Made by a program: the position numbers and the translations under genes
Shown: positions 14,395-21,493 of the stretch, in pieces
Layout: every line of letters starts with the position of its first letter
Position numbering within the stretch: the stretch's first letter is position 1
The notes under the pieces: model-generated
The model's database searches: none
What the model saw: only the letters and a program-made list of their open reading frames with translations
What the model was told of the DNA's origin: nothing
Assembly (NCBI GenBank): GCA_910577415.1
Contig: CAJTLK010000027.1
Coordinates: 1-21,493, forward strand
Reading direction: 5' to 3'
From: an uncultured Oscillospiraceae bacterium
Lineage (GTDB): Bacteria > Bacillota > Clostridia > Oscillospirales > Oscillospiraceae
DNA length: 21,493 nucleotides

Positions 14395-16713
14395 ATGAAA
14401 CTGAGAAAATTTCTTTCCGCGGCGCTCACCGCCTCCGTCCTGTGCTCCCTGCTGGTATTGCCCCAGGCTTCCGCCGCCGGCAGCCCCGGCTTTGTGGACA
14501 TTCCCGACCCGGACATCGCCGAGGCCGCCGCTCTGCTCCAGATCATGGAGGTGGTGGACGGCAATGGCAGCGGCTACTTCTTCCCGGAGATGGAGCTGAC
14601 CCGCGCCCAGTTCTGCAAAATGGCGGTGAATATCCGGGGCGAAGGCTCTAAGGCCGAGGCCCAGCAGAACCGCACCATCTTCCTGGACGTCCCCGCTACC
14701 CATTGGGGCCGGGGCTACATCAATTATGCCTCCTCCATCTCCGTCACCGACGGCGGCGAGCGGCTGGTGATGGGCGTGGGAGACGGCACCTTCCACCCCG
14801 ACGAGAACATTGCCTTTGACCAGGCCGTGACCATGACCATGCGTCTGCTGGGCTACACCGCCGCCGACGTTCCCACCGGCGCCACCTGGTATGACGGGTA
14901 TCTCTCCACCGCCAGGACCATCGAGCTGCTGGACGGCCTGGAGGGCGTCTCCCATGACGCCCCCGTGACCCGCGCCCAGGCTGCGGTCCTTTTCCGCAAC
15001 CTCCTCTTCACCAAATCCAATGGGTCCGAGAATACCTATCTCGCCTCCCTGGGCGGCAGCGAGGTGGAGGGCGGCGTCGTTCTGGACGTGACCGCCAAAG
15101 CCGATGACGGTGATCCCGCCGTCCAGACCACCAAGGGCACTTATAAGACTGGCCGCTCCTTTGACGCCTCCCTGGAGGGCAAGGAGGGCAAGGCGGTGCT
15201 GAATAAAGATAAGGAGCTTATCGCTTTTGTCCCCAAGTCCGGGACCTCCGAGCGGGTGGTAAACGTCACCTCCACCGAGGCCACCTACCTGATGGCCTCC
15301 GGCGGGGAAAAGATCACTGTGGAACCCGAGACCGTGGTGTATCAGGACAATAAGGCTACCACCTGGAAGGACTGCTACCTGTCGGTATCCACCCCCACCC
15401 CTGTCACCTTCCACTATGGCGCCGACGGCAAGCTGGCCTATCTCTTCTTCTCCGCCGCCGATCCCGACGGTGAGGACGTAATGGTGGCCCGCCGTCTTTC
15501 CACCGGGACCAATCCCTTTTCCTCCATGACTGGGGGCAAGGCATATACCATGTTTAAAAACGGTGTTCTTGCCACCGCCGCCGACATCCGTCCTTACGAC
15601 GTGGCGGTCTACGATGCGGGTACCGGGGTCATCCAGGTCTCCGATCTGCGCCTCACCGGTATTTATGAGGACGCCTCTCCCAGCCCCGCCGCCCCCACCA
15701 GCATTAAGGTGATGGGCCGCTCCTTCCCGGTGCTCTCCTCCGCCCGGCAGGACCTGGGCAATTTTAAGGTGGGCGATGAGATCACTCTTCTGCTCACCAC
15801 TGACGCCAAGGTGGCCGGCGCGGTCAGCCCCGACGTGGTAAAAGGCAAAGCCGTGGGTATTGCCAGCACCACCAAAGCCGGTGAAAACTCCACCGCCACC
15901 GTCAAACTCCTTCAAGGCGGTCTGGAGGTCTCCGGCGGCATTTCCGCCTCCGCGGCGGAACGCTATGATGACCAGTTGGTCATGGTTTCCAGCGGTCAGG
16001 TTGGCCGTCTTGGCCTTTCCTTGGTGGAAAACAGCAGCATTAAGGGCGATCTGGACGTTGCCGGGCGCACCTTGGGAGGCAAGGCTCTGGCCCAGGATGT
16101 GATCATCTATGACCGGGCCCAGGACGGCAGCGTGGTCAGCGTGGACTATGACAGCCTTACTATTGAAAAGATCTCCCGTAACGACATCAGCTTTGTCAGC
16201 TACGACTACGCTGACCGGGTACAGTATATTGTTCTGGACGATGTTACCGGCGACGCCTATCAATATGGCTACTTTGCCTACTATGCCCGTGTCGAGGCCG
16301 ACAAAGACGACGGCATCTCCACCCCGCCTCAGCTCTGCGTTAAGCAGGGCAGCGCCGACGGCAAGGAGACCTTTACCAAGCGGGGCAACTTCTTCAAGAG
16401 CGGCGTGCGCCAGAACGCCCCCGGCGGCGTGGCCTATAACTCCAAGGGCAACATTGCCGCCACCGTGACCCTCTCCTCTGCCCAGCACATTAACCGCGCC
16501 GCCTTCGATCTGGATGATATGAGCGTCAGTATCGGCGGTGTCACCTATGTGATCTCCCCCAATGTCCAGTGCTATAACAAGACCTCCAAGACCTGGTACG
16601 CCCCCGGCAAGGCCGGGGTGGAGACCGCCCGGGCCTACTCCGACGATCTGACCCTCTACTTTGACCGTCCGGCCTCCCAGGGCGGCAAGATCCGCCTTAT
16701 CGAGGTCCCCTGA
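14395..16713 (+). CDS. SLH-domain surface protein encoded in the ABC transporter operon (copy 4, divergent)
   Basis: The product is 772 aa. ATG at 14395 lies 14 bases past the permease stop, preceded by AAAGGAGAG. A signal peptide (MKLRKFLSAALTASVLCSLL, ending ASA) precedes SLH-like repeats (FVDIPDPDIAEAA...LTRAQFCKMAVNI; FLDVPATHWGRGYINYA...GDGTFHPDE; then DAPVTRAQAAVLFRNLLF). The rest resembles copies 1-3 in composition but shares no long block with them, and its codons match the host. Its place as the last operon gene suggests a cell-wall-anchored partner or substrate of the exporter. No catalytic motif seen. Confidence 0.93.
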   Translation: MKLRKFLSAALTASVLCSLLVLPQASAAGSPGFVDIPDPDIAEAAALLQIMEVVDGNGSGYFFPEMELTRAQFCKMAVNIRGEGSKAEAQQNRTIFLDVPATHWGRGYINYASSISVTDGGERLVMGVGDGTFHPDENIAFDQAVTMTMRLLGYTAADVPTGATWYDGYLSTARTIELLDGLEGVSHDAPVTRAQAAVLFRNLLFTKSNGSENTYLASLGGSEVEGGVVLDVTAKADDGDPAVQTTKGTYKTGRSFDASLEGKEGKAVLNKDKELIAFVPKSGTSERVVNVTSTEATYLMASGGEKITVEPETVVYQDNKATTWKDCYLSVSTPTPVTFHYGADGKLAYLFFSAADPDGEDVMVARRLSTGTNPFSSMTGGKAYTMFKNGVLATAADIRPYDVAVYDAGTGVIQVSDLRLTGIYEDASPSPAAPTSIKVMGRSFPVLSSARQDLGNFKVGDEITLLLTTDAKVAGAVSPDVVKGKAVGIASTTKAGENSTATVKLLQGGLEVSGGISASAAERYDDQLVMVSSGQVGRLGLSLVENSSIKGDLDVAGRTLGGKALAQDVIIYDRAQDGSVVSVDYDSLTIEKISRNDISFVSYDYADRVQYIVLDDVTGDAYQYGYFAYYARVEADKDDGISTPPQLCVKQGSADGKETFTKRGNFFKSGVRQNAPGGVAYNSKGNIAATVTLSSAQHINRAAFDLDDMSVSIGGVTYVISPNVQCYNKTSKTWYAPGKAGVETARAYSDDLTLYFDRPASQGGKIRLIEVP

Positions 16714-16731
16714 TCTGCCCCTTGCTTTTAC

Positions 16732-16773
16732 GCCCCCGGCGCTGGTCTTTACCAGCGCCGGGGGCTGCTTTTT
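16732..16773 (+). terminator. Rho-independent terminator of the transporter/SLH operon
   Basis: A perfect 14-bp stem (GCCCCCGGCGCTGG and complement) with 6-base loop is followed by TGCTTTTT, 18 bases past the SLH copy 4 stop. Confidence 0.9.
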
Positions 16774-16892
16774 CCCGCCTCCGTTTCCAATCTTTTCGCC
16801 TGTACTTTCCCTCTCCGTCAAAGTATAATAGCCACAGAGCAGTCTTGCTTCGTTGTATAATGAAGTATCAAAACCACTTTTGGAGGCCCGCC

Positions 16893-17174
16893 ATGACTAT
16901 TCTGCCTATCGGCGATCACGCCGCCACCCTCACCCTCTCCGCCGCCGACCTTTGCGGAACGTCCCCGGAAGCCCTCTCCCTTCAGGAGACCCTTCGCCTC
17001 ACCCGTCAGGCCCTCTCCACCGCCGGAATGCACCTCCCCGGTCCTTTGGAGCTGGACGCCTATCCCGACGGCGAGGGATTGCTTCTTCTCGTTCGCTCCG
17101 CCCCTCCCTGCCAGCCCCGGCCCTTACCTGTCCGTGCTTGCCGTCGGGGAAGGGTGCGGCGGAAAAGTACATAA
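16893..17174 (+). CDS. Small MecA-N-like protein (possibly truncated)
   Basis: The product is 93 aa. The start at 16893 has TGGAGG upstream. The beginning MTILPIGDHAATLTLSAADL and the later GPLELDAYPDGEGLLLLVR resemble the N-terminal domain of MecA adaptors, which bring substrates to ClpC protease. This assignment is from motif memory and needs a profile search. After about residue 69 the sequence turns into a Pro/Arg-rich tail unlike MecA, so a frameshift or truncation is possible. TATAAT at 16824-16829 and 16856-16861 are candidate -10 elements, neither with a good -35. Confidence 0.55.
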   Translation: MTILPIGDHAATLTLSAADLCGTSPEALSLQETLRLTRQALSTAGMHLPGPLELDAYPDGEGLLLLVRSAPPCQPRPLPVRACRRGRVRRKST

Positions 17175-17179
17175 TTCAT

Positions 17180-17227
17180 TTTACTTTCCGGGAATTTATG
17201 CTATAATAGTCGCAAGCGACTATTATA
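17180..17227 (+). promoter_or_regulatory. smpB-proximal promoter with 26-bp palindrome over the -10
   Basis: TTTACT (17180-17185), 16 bases, then TATAAT (17202-17207) with the extended element TGC directly before it. The -10 is the left arm of a palindrome with 12-bp arms (TATAATAGTCGC and complement) around AA, at 17202-17227. The palindrome puts a TATAAT on both strands and could be an operator or a divergent promoter. A second extended -10, TGCTATAAT (17269-17277), lies nearer to smpB. Confidence 0.55.
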
Positions 17228-17350
17228 CTCTATTGAAATAATTATAGTCACGGCGGCCTGCGGCCTTGTGCTATAATATGTTGCACGGCCCGTTGCGGGA
17301 AAATCTTCCTTTGGAGCGGCGGGCTTCCATTCCCGGAAAGGAGGCGCTCC

Positions 17351-17818
17351 ATGGCCAAAGCGGAAACCAAGTCCATCGCTAAGAACTCCAAGGCTTTCCA
17401 CGACTATTTCGTGGAAGAGCGCTTCGAGGCTGGGGTGGTCCTCTGCGGCACCGAGGTCAAGTCCATCCGCCAGGGCGGCGTCAACCTGAAGGACAGTTGG
17501 TGCCAGGTAAAGGACGGAGAACTGTGGCTCTATGGCGCCCACATCAGTCCCTATGAAAAGGGCAACATCTTTAACAAGGACCCCCGCCGGGTCCGCAAGC
17601 TGCTCATGCACCGCCGGGAGATCCTTCGCCTCCATATGGCCGTCCAACGGGACGGGTTGACCCTTGTGCCCCTCTCCCTCTACTTCAAGGACGCCAAGGT
17701 CAAGGTGGAAGTGGGGCTGTGCAAGGGCAAAAAGCTCTACGATAAGCGCGCCTCCGCCGCAGAGCGGGACGCAAAACGGGACATGGACCGGGCCATGAAA
17801 TCCCGGGAGCGATATTAA
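17351..17818 (+). CDS. smpB: SsrA-binding protein SmpB
   Basis: The product is 155 aa, the usual length. ATG at 17351 has AAAGGAGG 6-7 bases upstream. Recognisable SmpB motifs are IAKNSKAFHDYFVEERFEAG, the GTEVKSIRQGGVNLKDSW strand, LWLYGAHISPYEKGNIFN and DPRRVRKLLMHRREI. The basic C-terminal tail has the KKLYDKRASAAERD-type helix that reads the empty mRNA channel. SmpB delivers tmRNA to stalled ribosomes in trans-translation. The tmRNA gene lies 612 bases downstream, with a cyclophilin gene between, a functionally coherent cluster. Confidence 0.98.
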   Translation: MAKAETKSIAKNSKAFHDYFVEERFEAGVVLCGTEVKSIRQGGVNLKDSWCQVKDGELWLYGAHISPYEKGNIFNKDPRRVRKLLMHRREILRLHMAVQRDGLTLVPLSLYFKDAKVKVEVGLCKGKKLYDKRASAAERDAKRDMDRAMKSRERY

Positions 17819-17836
17819 GGAAAGGATGATGTTTCC

Positions 17837-18358
17837 ATGCCTCAAAATCCCATTGTTACCTTTGAGATGACCACCGGGGGCAAAATGACCGCCGAACTCT
17901 ACCCCGAGGTGGCCCCCAACACGGTCAACAACTTTATCTCCCTGGTGAAGAAGGGCTTTTATGACGGCCTTATCTTCCACCGGGTCATCCCCGGCTTCAT
18001 GATCCAGGGCGGCGACCCTGACGGCGTAGGCATGGGCGGACCGGGATACACCATCCCCGGTGAGTTCTCCTCCAACGGCTTTGCCAACGACCTCCGCCAC
18101 AGCCGCGGAGTACTCTCCATGGCCCGGACCATGGACCCCGACTCCGCCGGCAGCCAGTTTTTCATCATGGTGGACGACGCCCCCCATCTGGACGGCGAAT
18201 ATGCCGCCTTCGGCAAGGTCATTGAGGGTATGGAGACCGCCGACGCCATTGTCCGCGCTCCCAAGGACCGCAATGACAAGCCCATCATGCCCCAGCGGAT
18301 GAAGTCGGTCACCGTGGACACCTTTGGCGTGGAGTATCCCGAGCCGGAGAAGAGTTAA
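17837..18358 (+). CDS. Cyclophilin-type peptidyl-prolyl cis-trans isomerase
   Basis: The product is 173 aa with no signal peptide, so cytoplasmic. The cyclophilin core is clear: APNTVNNFISLVKKGFYDGL, FHRVIPGFMIQGGDPDG, then LSMARTMDPDSAGSQFFIM and the AFGKVIEGME strand. The active-site Arg in FHRV and the QFFI and FGKV elements are present. It isomerises Xaa-Pro bonds during folding. It lies 18 bases after smpB with AAGGATGATG as ribosome site, so it is probably co-transcribed. Confidence 0.97.
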   Translation: MPQNPIVTFEMTTGGKMTAELYPEVAPNTVNNFISLVKKGFYDGLIFHRVIPGFMIQGGDPDGVGMGGPGYTIPGEFSSNGFANDLRHSRGVLSMARTMDPDSAGSQFFIMVDDAPHLDGEYAAFGKVIEGMETADAIVRAPKDRNDKPIMPQRMKSVTVDTFGVEYPEPEKS

Positions 18359-18430
18359 AATTTTGTGTTCCACCGCAGCGGATCCCACGTGGTCCTTTTT
18401 GTTCCGCTCAGCGCCCCTTGGGCGCTTCGC

Positions 18431-18776
18431 GGGGGCGTACTGGTTTCGACGGGGACGTAGGTGCGGGAATAGCGGGCGGATGCGCCTAACATCCTTAAAA
18501 TGGGCAAAAACAATTAAACGCCAACAATAACGTTGAGCTTGTCGCGGCTTAAGCCGTGACCGTCCCGCCTGAGAGGGCCGCGGCTTGGGACGGGGCGTCG
18601 TTTAGCGGCGAACGTGAGTGCGCAAAGCTTTGAGCGCACCATGCACAATGAAGCTACTGATCTCTTGAGTGTGTCAGCCCACGCCTGAGTGAGGGAATGT
18701 AAACGACTGTCTGCGCCCGGAGAGGTTCCCGAGGAAGCGTTTTCGGACGGGGGTTCGACTCCCCCCGCCTCCACCA
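18431..18776 (+). ncRNA. ssrA: tmRNA (transfer-messenger RNA)
   Basis: The 5' end GGGGGCG pairs over 7 bp (one G-U) with CGCCTCC at 18766-18772, before A and the encoded CCA at 18774-18776. ACTGGTTTCGACGGGG after the 5' stem and GGGTTCGACTCCC in the T arm are tmRNA hallmarks. A reading frame ending in GTCGCGGCTTAA gives a tag ending NNNVELVAA (TAA at 18550); the resume codon is probably GGG at 18502, giving GQKQLNANNNVELVAA after the charged Ala. The tag begins with G as in Bacillus and ends in AA, the usual protease signal. Pseudoknot stems follow. Confidence 0.95.
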
Positions 18777-18780
18777 GCTG

Positions 18781-18830
18781 AATAGACACCGCTTTTCGAA
18801 CACTTTTATCGAAAAGCGGTGTCTATTTTC
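18781..18830 (+). terminator. Rho-independent terminator after tmRNA
   Basis: A perfect stem of 18-19 bp (AATAGACACCGCTTTTCG and complement) begins 5 bases after the tmRNA CCA and ends in CTATTTTC. Confidence 0.88.
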
Positions 18831-18920
18831 TTCGGAAGGCTTGCAGCGCAGGCTTTCATGCCTTTTTACATCTGAGGGCCGTTTTTCCAAAACATCCCAA
18901 ACGCAAAACTAATATTTTGA

Positions 18921-20150
18921 TGCTGGGTGGGTATTTAGACACTGTTTTCCGGCAAAACAGGCTTATAGGTATCTTCGAATGCCTGTGGTGTCTTATAGTT
19001 CAGCGTTTGATGGGGACGCACCTCATTGTAGAACCGAATATACTCCTCCACGCTTCTGCGGAAGTGCTGCTCAGAGGTATAATCCTTCCGATATGCCTCC
19101 TCCCGTTTGAATGAGGCAAAGAATGTTTCTGCCACAGCATTATCCAATGGTTTGGCCGAGGCAGAAAAGGACTGCTTCACTCCATGCTGCTGCAATAGTC
19201 CCATCAGCGTCTTTGAAATATATTGACTACCTCTGTCGCTGTGAAAGGTCAAGTTCCTCGGTTGTCCCCGTTCCTCGAAAGCCGCCTTAAATGTCGTAGT
19301 GACCAGATTTGTACTCATGTGCCGGGATACCCGCCAGCCGATGATCTTGCGGGAATACAAATCCAGGATGATACAAAGGTAGACCCAGTAGCTTTTGACC
19401 TTAAAGTATGTAATGTCACTGACCCATATCTGGTTTGGGTGGCCTGCTGAAAACTCTCGTTTCAGCAGGTTTTGTTTTGCGCACTGTTGTTTTTTCTTAA
19501 ACTGCTTCTTTGCATCCACCCGGATACTATATAGTCCAAGTTCCTGCATAATGGCCGCAATACGCTTTCTGCTGGTATGGATACCGCTATTTGCCAAAAT
19601 GATGCGGATCTTCTCCGCTCCAAAACGCTGCTCACTATCATCAAACACCTGCTTGACCTTTAGCATGAGTTGGGCCCGCTCCTCCTCATACTTACTCCGG
19701 TCTGCGCGACGGAAGATATGATTATAGAAGGTCCCCCGTGCCACACCAAGGGCTTCACATAAATCATGGACACTGTACGGATTCTCAGGCTGGTTATAGA
19801 GTTCTTCAAGCGTGGCCAGCTTTTTCTGCAGTGGCACATTGGATAGATACCCGGTTCGGCGGATGATCTCCATTTGATGCTCCAGCTTTTGCAACCGGCG
19901 AGATATGGCATCAAATTCTTTAGGAGTATAGGTGCGGTTAGGTGTTTTGATCGAACAGTATTCTTTCCGCCATTGGTACAGGGCACTTTGGGAGACATGT
20001 AATTCTTGGCTCAATGCATTGATGGACTCGCCTTTCTCGTATCGGCGGATGGTTTTAATCTTAAGTTCGGTTGGATAGGTGGTTGGCATAAGGTCATCTC
20101 CTTTGGAATGGCAATAAGTTTGATAGTCATTAACTTCCTTTTTTCGCTAT
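18921..20150 (-). mobile_element. IS3-family insertion sequence (ends approximate)
   Basis: A complete IS3-type transposase gene occupies nearly all of this stretch. The left end probably begins near 18921, where TGCTGGGTGGG runs into TTTAGACA, resembling IS3/IS150-group ends. I could not find a convincing matching right end in 20090-20160 or a target duplication, so boundaries are rough. It inserted, or was carried, directly after the tmRNA terminator. Confidence 0.6.
18935..20089 (-). CDS. IS3-family transposase, single-frame OrfAB
   Basis: The product is 384 aa. It has an N-terminal helix-turn-helix (about residues 1-45), a second HTH region (about 105-125) and an integrase core with D225 (VSDITYFK), D285 (HSDRGSQY) and E321 (NAVAETFF), the classic DD(35)E spacing. 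The sequence ends with YNEVRPHQTLNYKTP. Most IS3 elements make OrfAB by -1 frameshifting; here both halves are in one uninterrupted frame. ATG 20089 has AAAGGAG 8-9 bases upstream. It looks intact, so the element may still be active. Confidence 0.95.
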   Translation of the reverse strand: MPTTYPTELKIKTIRRYEKGESINALSQELHVSQSALYQWRKEYCSIKTPNRTYTPKEFDAISRRLQKLEHQMEIIRRTGYLSNVPLQKKLATLEELYNQPENPYSVHDLCEALGVARGTFYNHIFRRADRSKYEEERAQLMLKVKQVFDDSEQRFGAEKIRIILANSGIHTSRKRIAAIMQELGLYSIRVDAKKQFKKKQQCAKQNLLKREFSAGHPNQIWVSDITYFKVKSYWVYLCIILDLYSRKIIGWRVSRHMSTNLVTTTFKAAFEERGQPRNLTFHSDRGSQYISKTLMGLLQQHGVKQSFSASAKPLDNAVAETFFASFKREEAYRKDYTSEQHFRRSVEEYIRFYNEVRPHQTLNYKTPQAFEDTYKPVLPENSV

Positions 20151-20154
20151 AACA

Positions 20155-20163
20155 TGCTATAAT
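20155..20163 (+). promoter_or_regulatory. Candidate extended -10 promoter of the AAA_13-like ATPase gene
   Basis: TGCTATAAT at 20155-20163 is a perfect extended -10. No good -35 lies at the expected distance. It is about 48 bases before the GTG start. Confidence 0.5.
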
Positions 20164-20210
20164 AATATTGATTTTGCAATATTCGGGGCAACATGTAGGG
20201 AGGTGGTTTT

Positions 20211-21461
20211 GTGTTGGAAAAAATTAAAGGCGTTGCTATCAAGGGCAGATGCTATCAACCAGCTCAAGCGAATCTAACTTTTTTCCCAAAAACAACGGAT
20301 CGGGTATCCATAGTGTATGGTCGAAATGGTAGCGGAAAGAGTACTATCGCTTCGGCGCTCTCTCATATTGCAGATTCCTTAATGCTCTCCGATGGTTTAG
20401 AATCTTATTTCTATGATGAGTCTGGATCCATGGTGAAATTGCCAGAAGACTCTAAGGTTTTTGTGTTCAATGAACAATACATTGACTCAAATATCAGAAT
20501 CGAGGGTGATGGTCTCGGATCAATAATTCTTTTTGGCGGAGATGTTGATAAGCAGGCAGAAATAGATGAGTGTACAATCAAAATAGCAGATACCGAGAGC
20601 AAGCGTGATGCAGCACAAAAAGAGTGTGACAAGTATAATCTAATATCAAATCCATTAAGCCCAGAGTTTCATTGGGCAAAAATTGAATCGATTCTCAAAC
20701 AGTCAGGCGGTTGGGCCGAAATCGATTCAAAAATCAAGGGTAATCGTCGAAACTCATCGGTAACCATTGATGTCATCACGGAAATATGTAAACTTACCGT
20801 GATGGAAACGCCTGAAGCATTGCAGCAGCAGTTCAACGACATCCAAGAATTATTGAGTAAAATCTCTGATAATTCTATTTCATTCTCTCAAATTGTTCGC
20901 CCTATTGAATTTTTCTCAGAAATCGAAGATGCTCTCATTAAAATGCTCGCTATTGAAGTTAAAGAACCAGTTTTGTCTGAACGCGAAAAACTAATCTTAC
21001 AAACTATTCAAACTGGACATCAGAATTATGTTGAATCTGGTCGGAGTTTTTTCGGCCGTGATGATACTAAAATATGCCCGTATTGTTACCAGCCGGTTAG
21101 TAGTGAATATAAGCATGAATTAATTGACAGTATTAATCGCGTGCTAAACAAAGATGTGGACAGGCACCAAGCCGAATTAGAATCATTCATTTTTCCAACC
21201 CTCCCAGATTTAAGTAGCGAATATGAACAACTGGATAAAGAACTTTTCCAAAAAGTAAATGCTCAGGCTAAAAGATGCAAAGAATGTATAGCCCAATACG
21301 AAACGCACATTTCTGTCAAAAAAGGAAATATCTATACCCCGATTATAATTCAAGCAAATGGGTTGACCATGGAATTGCACAAGCTGAATGAGCTACTGGC
21401 AGCTTTGGAAGCCAAGCGGCAAGAGTTCAATGATGCGGCAAAGAAGAAAAAGAAAAAATAA
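20211..21461 (+). CDS. N-terminal half of an AAA_13 / RloC-PrrC-like ATPase (split or truncated)
   Basis: The product is 416 aa from GTG 20211, with GGGAGGTGG 6-7 bases upstream. The Walker A motif GRNGSGKST is at residues 37-45. Long helical stretches flank CPYC (residues 289-292), the CxxC zinc-hook-like motif seen in AAA_13/RloC proteins. Such proteins are normally about twice as long; the ABC signature, Walker B and any nuclease end are missing. The frame ends in a run of lysines and TAA in an A-rich stretch. The gene is much more AT-rich than everything left of the tmRNA, pointing to transfer. RloC and PrrC relatives are phage-triggered tRNA-cutting ATPases; that function is only inferred for this fragment. 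Confidence 0.8.
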   Translation: MLEKIKGVAIKGRCYQPAQANLTFFPKTTDRVSIVYGRNGSGKSTIASALSHIADSLMLSDGLESYFYDESGSMVKLPEDSKVFVFNEQYIDSNIRIEGDGLGSIILFGGDVDKQAEIDECTIKIADTESKRDAAQKECDKYNLISNPLSPEFHWAKIESILKQSGGWAEIDSKIKGNRRNSSVTIDVITEICKLTVMETPEALQQQFNDIQELLSKISDNSISFSQIVRPIEFFSEIEDALIKMLAIEVKEPVLSEREKLILQTIQTGHQNYVESGRSFFGRDDTKICPYCYQPVSSEYKHELIDSINRVLNKDVDRHQAELESFIFPTLPDLSSEYEQLDKELFQKVNAQAKRCKECIAQYETHISVKKGNIYTPIIIQANGLTMELHKLNELLAALEAKRQEFNDAAKKKKKK

Positions 21462-21481
21462 AAAAATAATGGGGGATTAAA

Positions 21482-21493
21482 TTGAAATTAAAA
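21482..21493 (+). CDS. Possible start of the next gene (right edge), perhaps the second half of the ATPase
   Basis: GGGGGATT (about 21471-21478) precedes TTG AAA TTA AAA by a few bases. Only four codons are visible, so this is a guess based on spacing after the ATPase stop. Confidence 0.2.

Noticed and set aside
18514..18890. Minus-strand frames containing VEAGGVEPPSE and WWRRGESNPRPK
   Set aside because: They are antisense translations of the tmRNA 3' end and its terminator. Peptides of this kind are known spurious annotations opposite tRNA-like ends.
21430..21475. Programmed frameshift at the A-rich end of the ATPase gene
   Set aside because: I followed all three frames; each meets a stop before 21480, so slipping would not extend the protein appreciably.
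18777..21493. Duplicate of the tmRNA 3' end marking an attR site
   Set aside because: No second copy of the T-arm/CCA end sequence is visible to the right within the window.
1..21493. CRISPR array or tRNA genes
   Set aside because: I saw no regularly spaced short repeats and no cloverleaf apart from the tRNA-like part of tmRNA.

Overview
The window looks like a Gram-positive, fairly GC-rich gut-type clostridium, probably of the Oscillospiraceae. The reasons are the several S-layer-homology (SLH) proteins, strong AGGAGG ribosome sites, sigma-A-type promoters, a smpB/cyclophilin/tmRNA cluster and a MecA-like small protein. This placement is inferred from gene content alone.

Layout. Positions 1-661 hold the N-terminal part of an SLH surface protein (copy 1, minus strand, running off the left edge). 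A stand-alone AAA/DUF4143 ATPase follows (871-2130, minus), then a complete SLH protein (copy 2, 2305-5208, minus). Positions 5605-10353 form a unit bounded by a perfect 65-bp inverted repeat. It carries a large serine recombinase (5709-7190) and a third SLH protein (copy 3, 7376-10207), both on the minus strand. Right of it is a four-gene plus-strand operon: a membrane-fusion adaptor, an ABC ATPase, a MacB/FtsX-type permease and a fourth SLH protein. Next come a small MecA-N-like ORF, smpB, a cyclophilin and tmRNA. Directly after tmRNA lie an IS3-family element and an AT-rich, apparently split AAA_13/RloC-like ATPase gene that reaches the right edge, which suggests a foreign island at the ssrA locus.

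The main observation is the S-layer locus. Three tandem SLH paralogs share one 5' cassette: leader, a 5'-UTR hairpin with a covarying stem and GNRA tetraloop, ribosome site, signal peptide and first SLH repeats. Copies 1 and 2 are identical over 435 bp and then diverge abruptly. Only copy 3 has a full -35/-10 pair, and its -35 lies inside the 65-bp inverted repeat while its -10 lies just outside. Each 65-bp repeat holds an imperfect 37-bp dyad resembling a serine-recombinase site, and one repeat lies 40 bp from the recombinase stop. Terminators facing outward flank the segment on both sides, so either orientation would be insulated from its neighbours. I read this as a candidate recombinase-carrying invertible or mobile S-layer expression cassette next to promoter-poor paralogs, an antigenic or phase-variation system. 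The repeats, promoter parts and terminators are directly visible; the inversion and switching are inference.

The neighbouring ABC exporter plus SLH operon may serve cell-surface assembly or export, but its substrate is not evident. The smpB-cyclophilin-ssrA block is housekeeping (ribosome rescue and protein folding).
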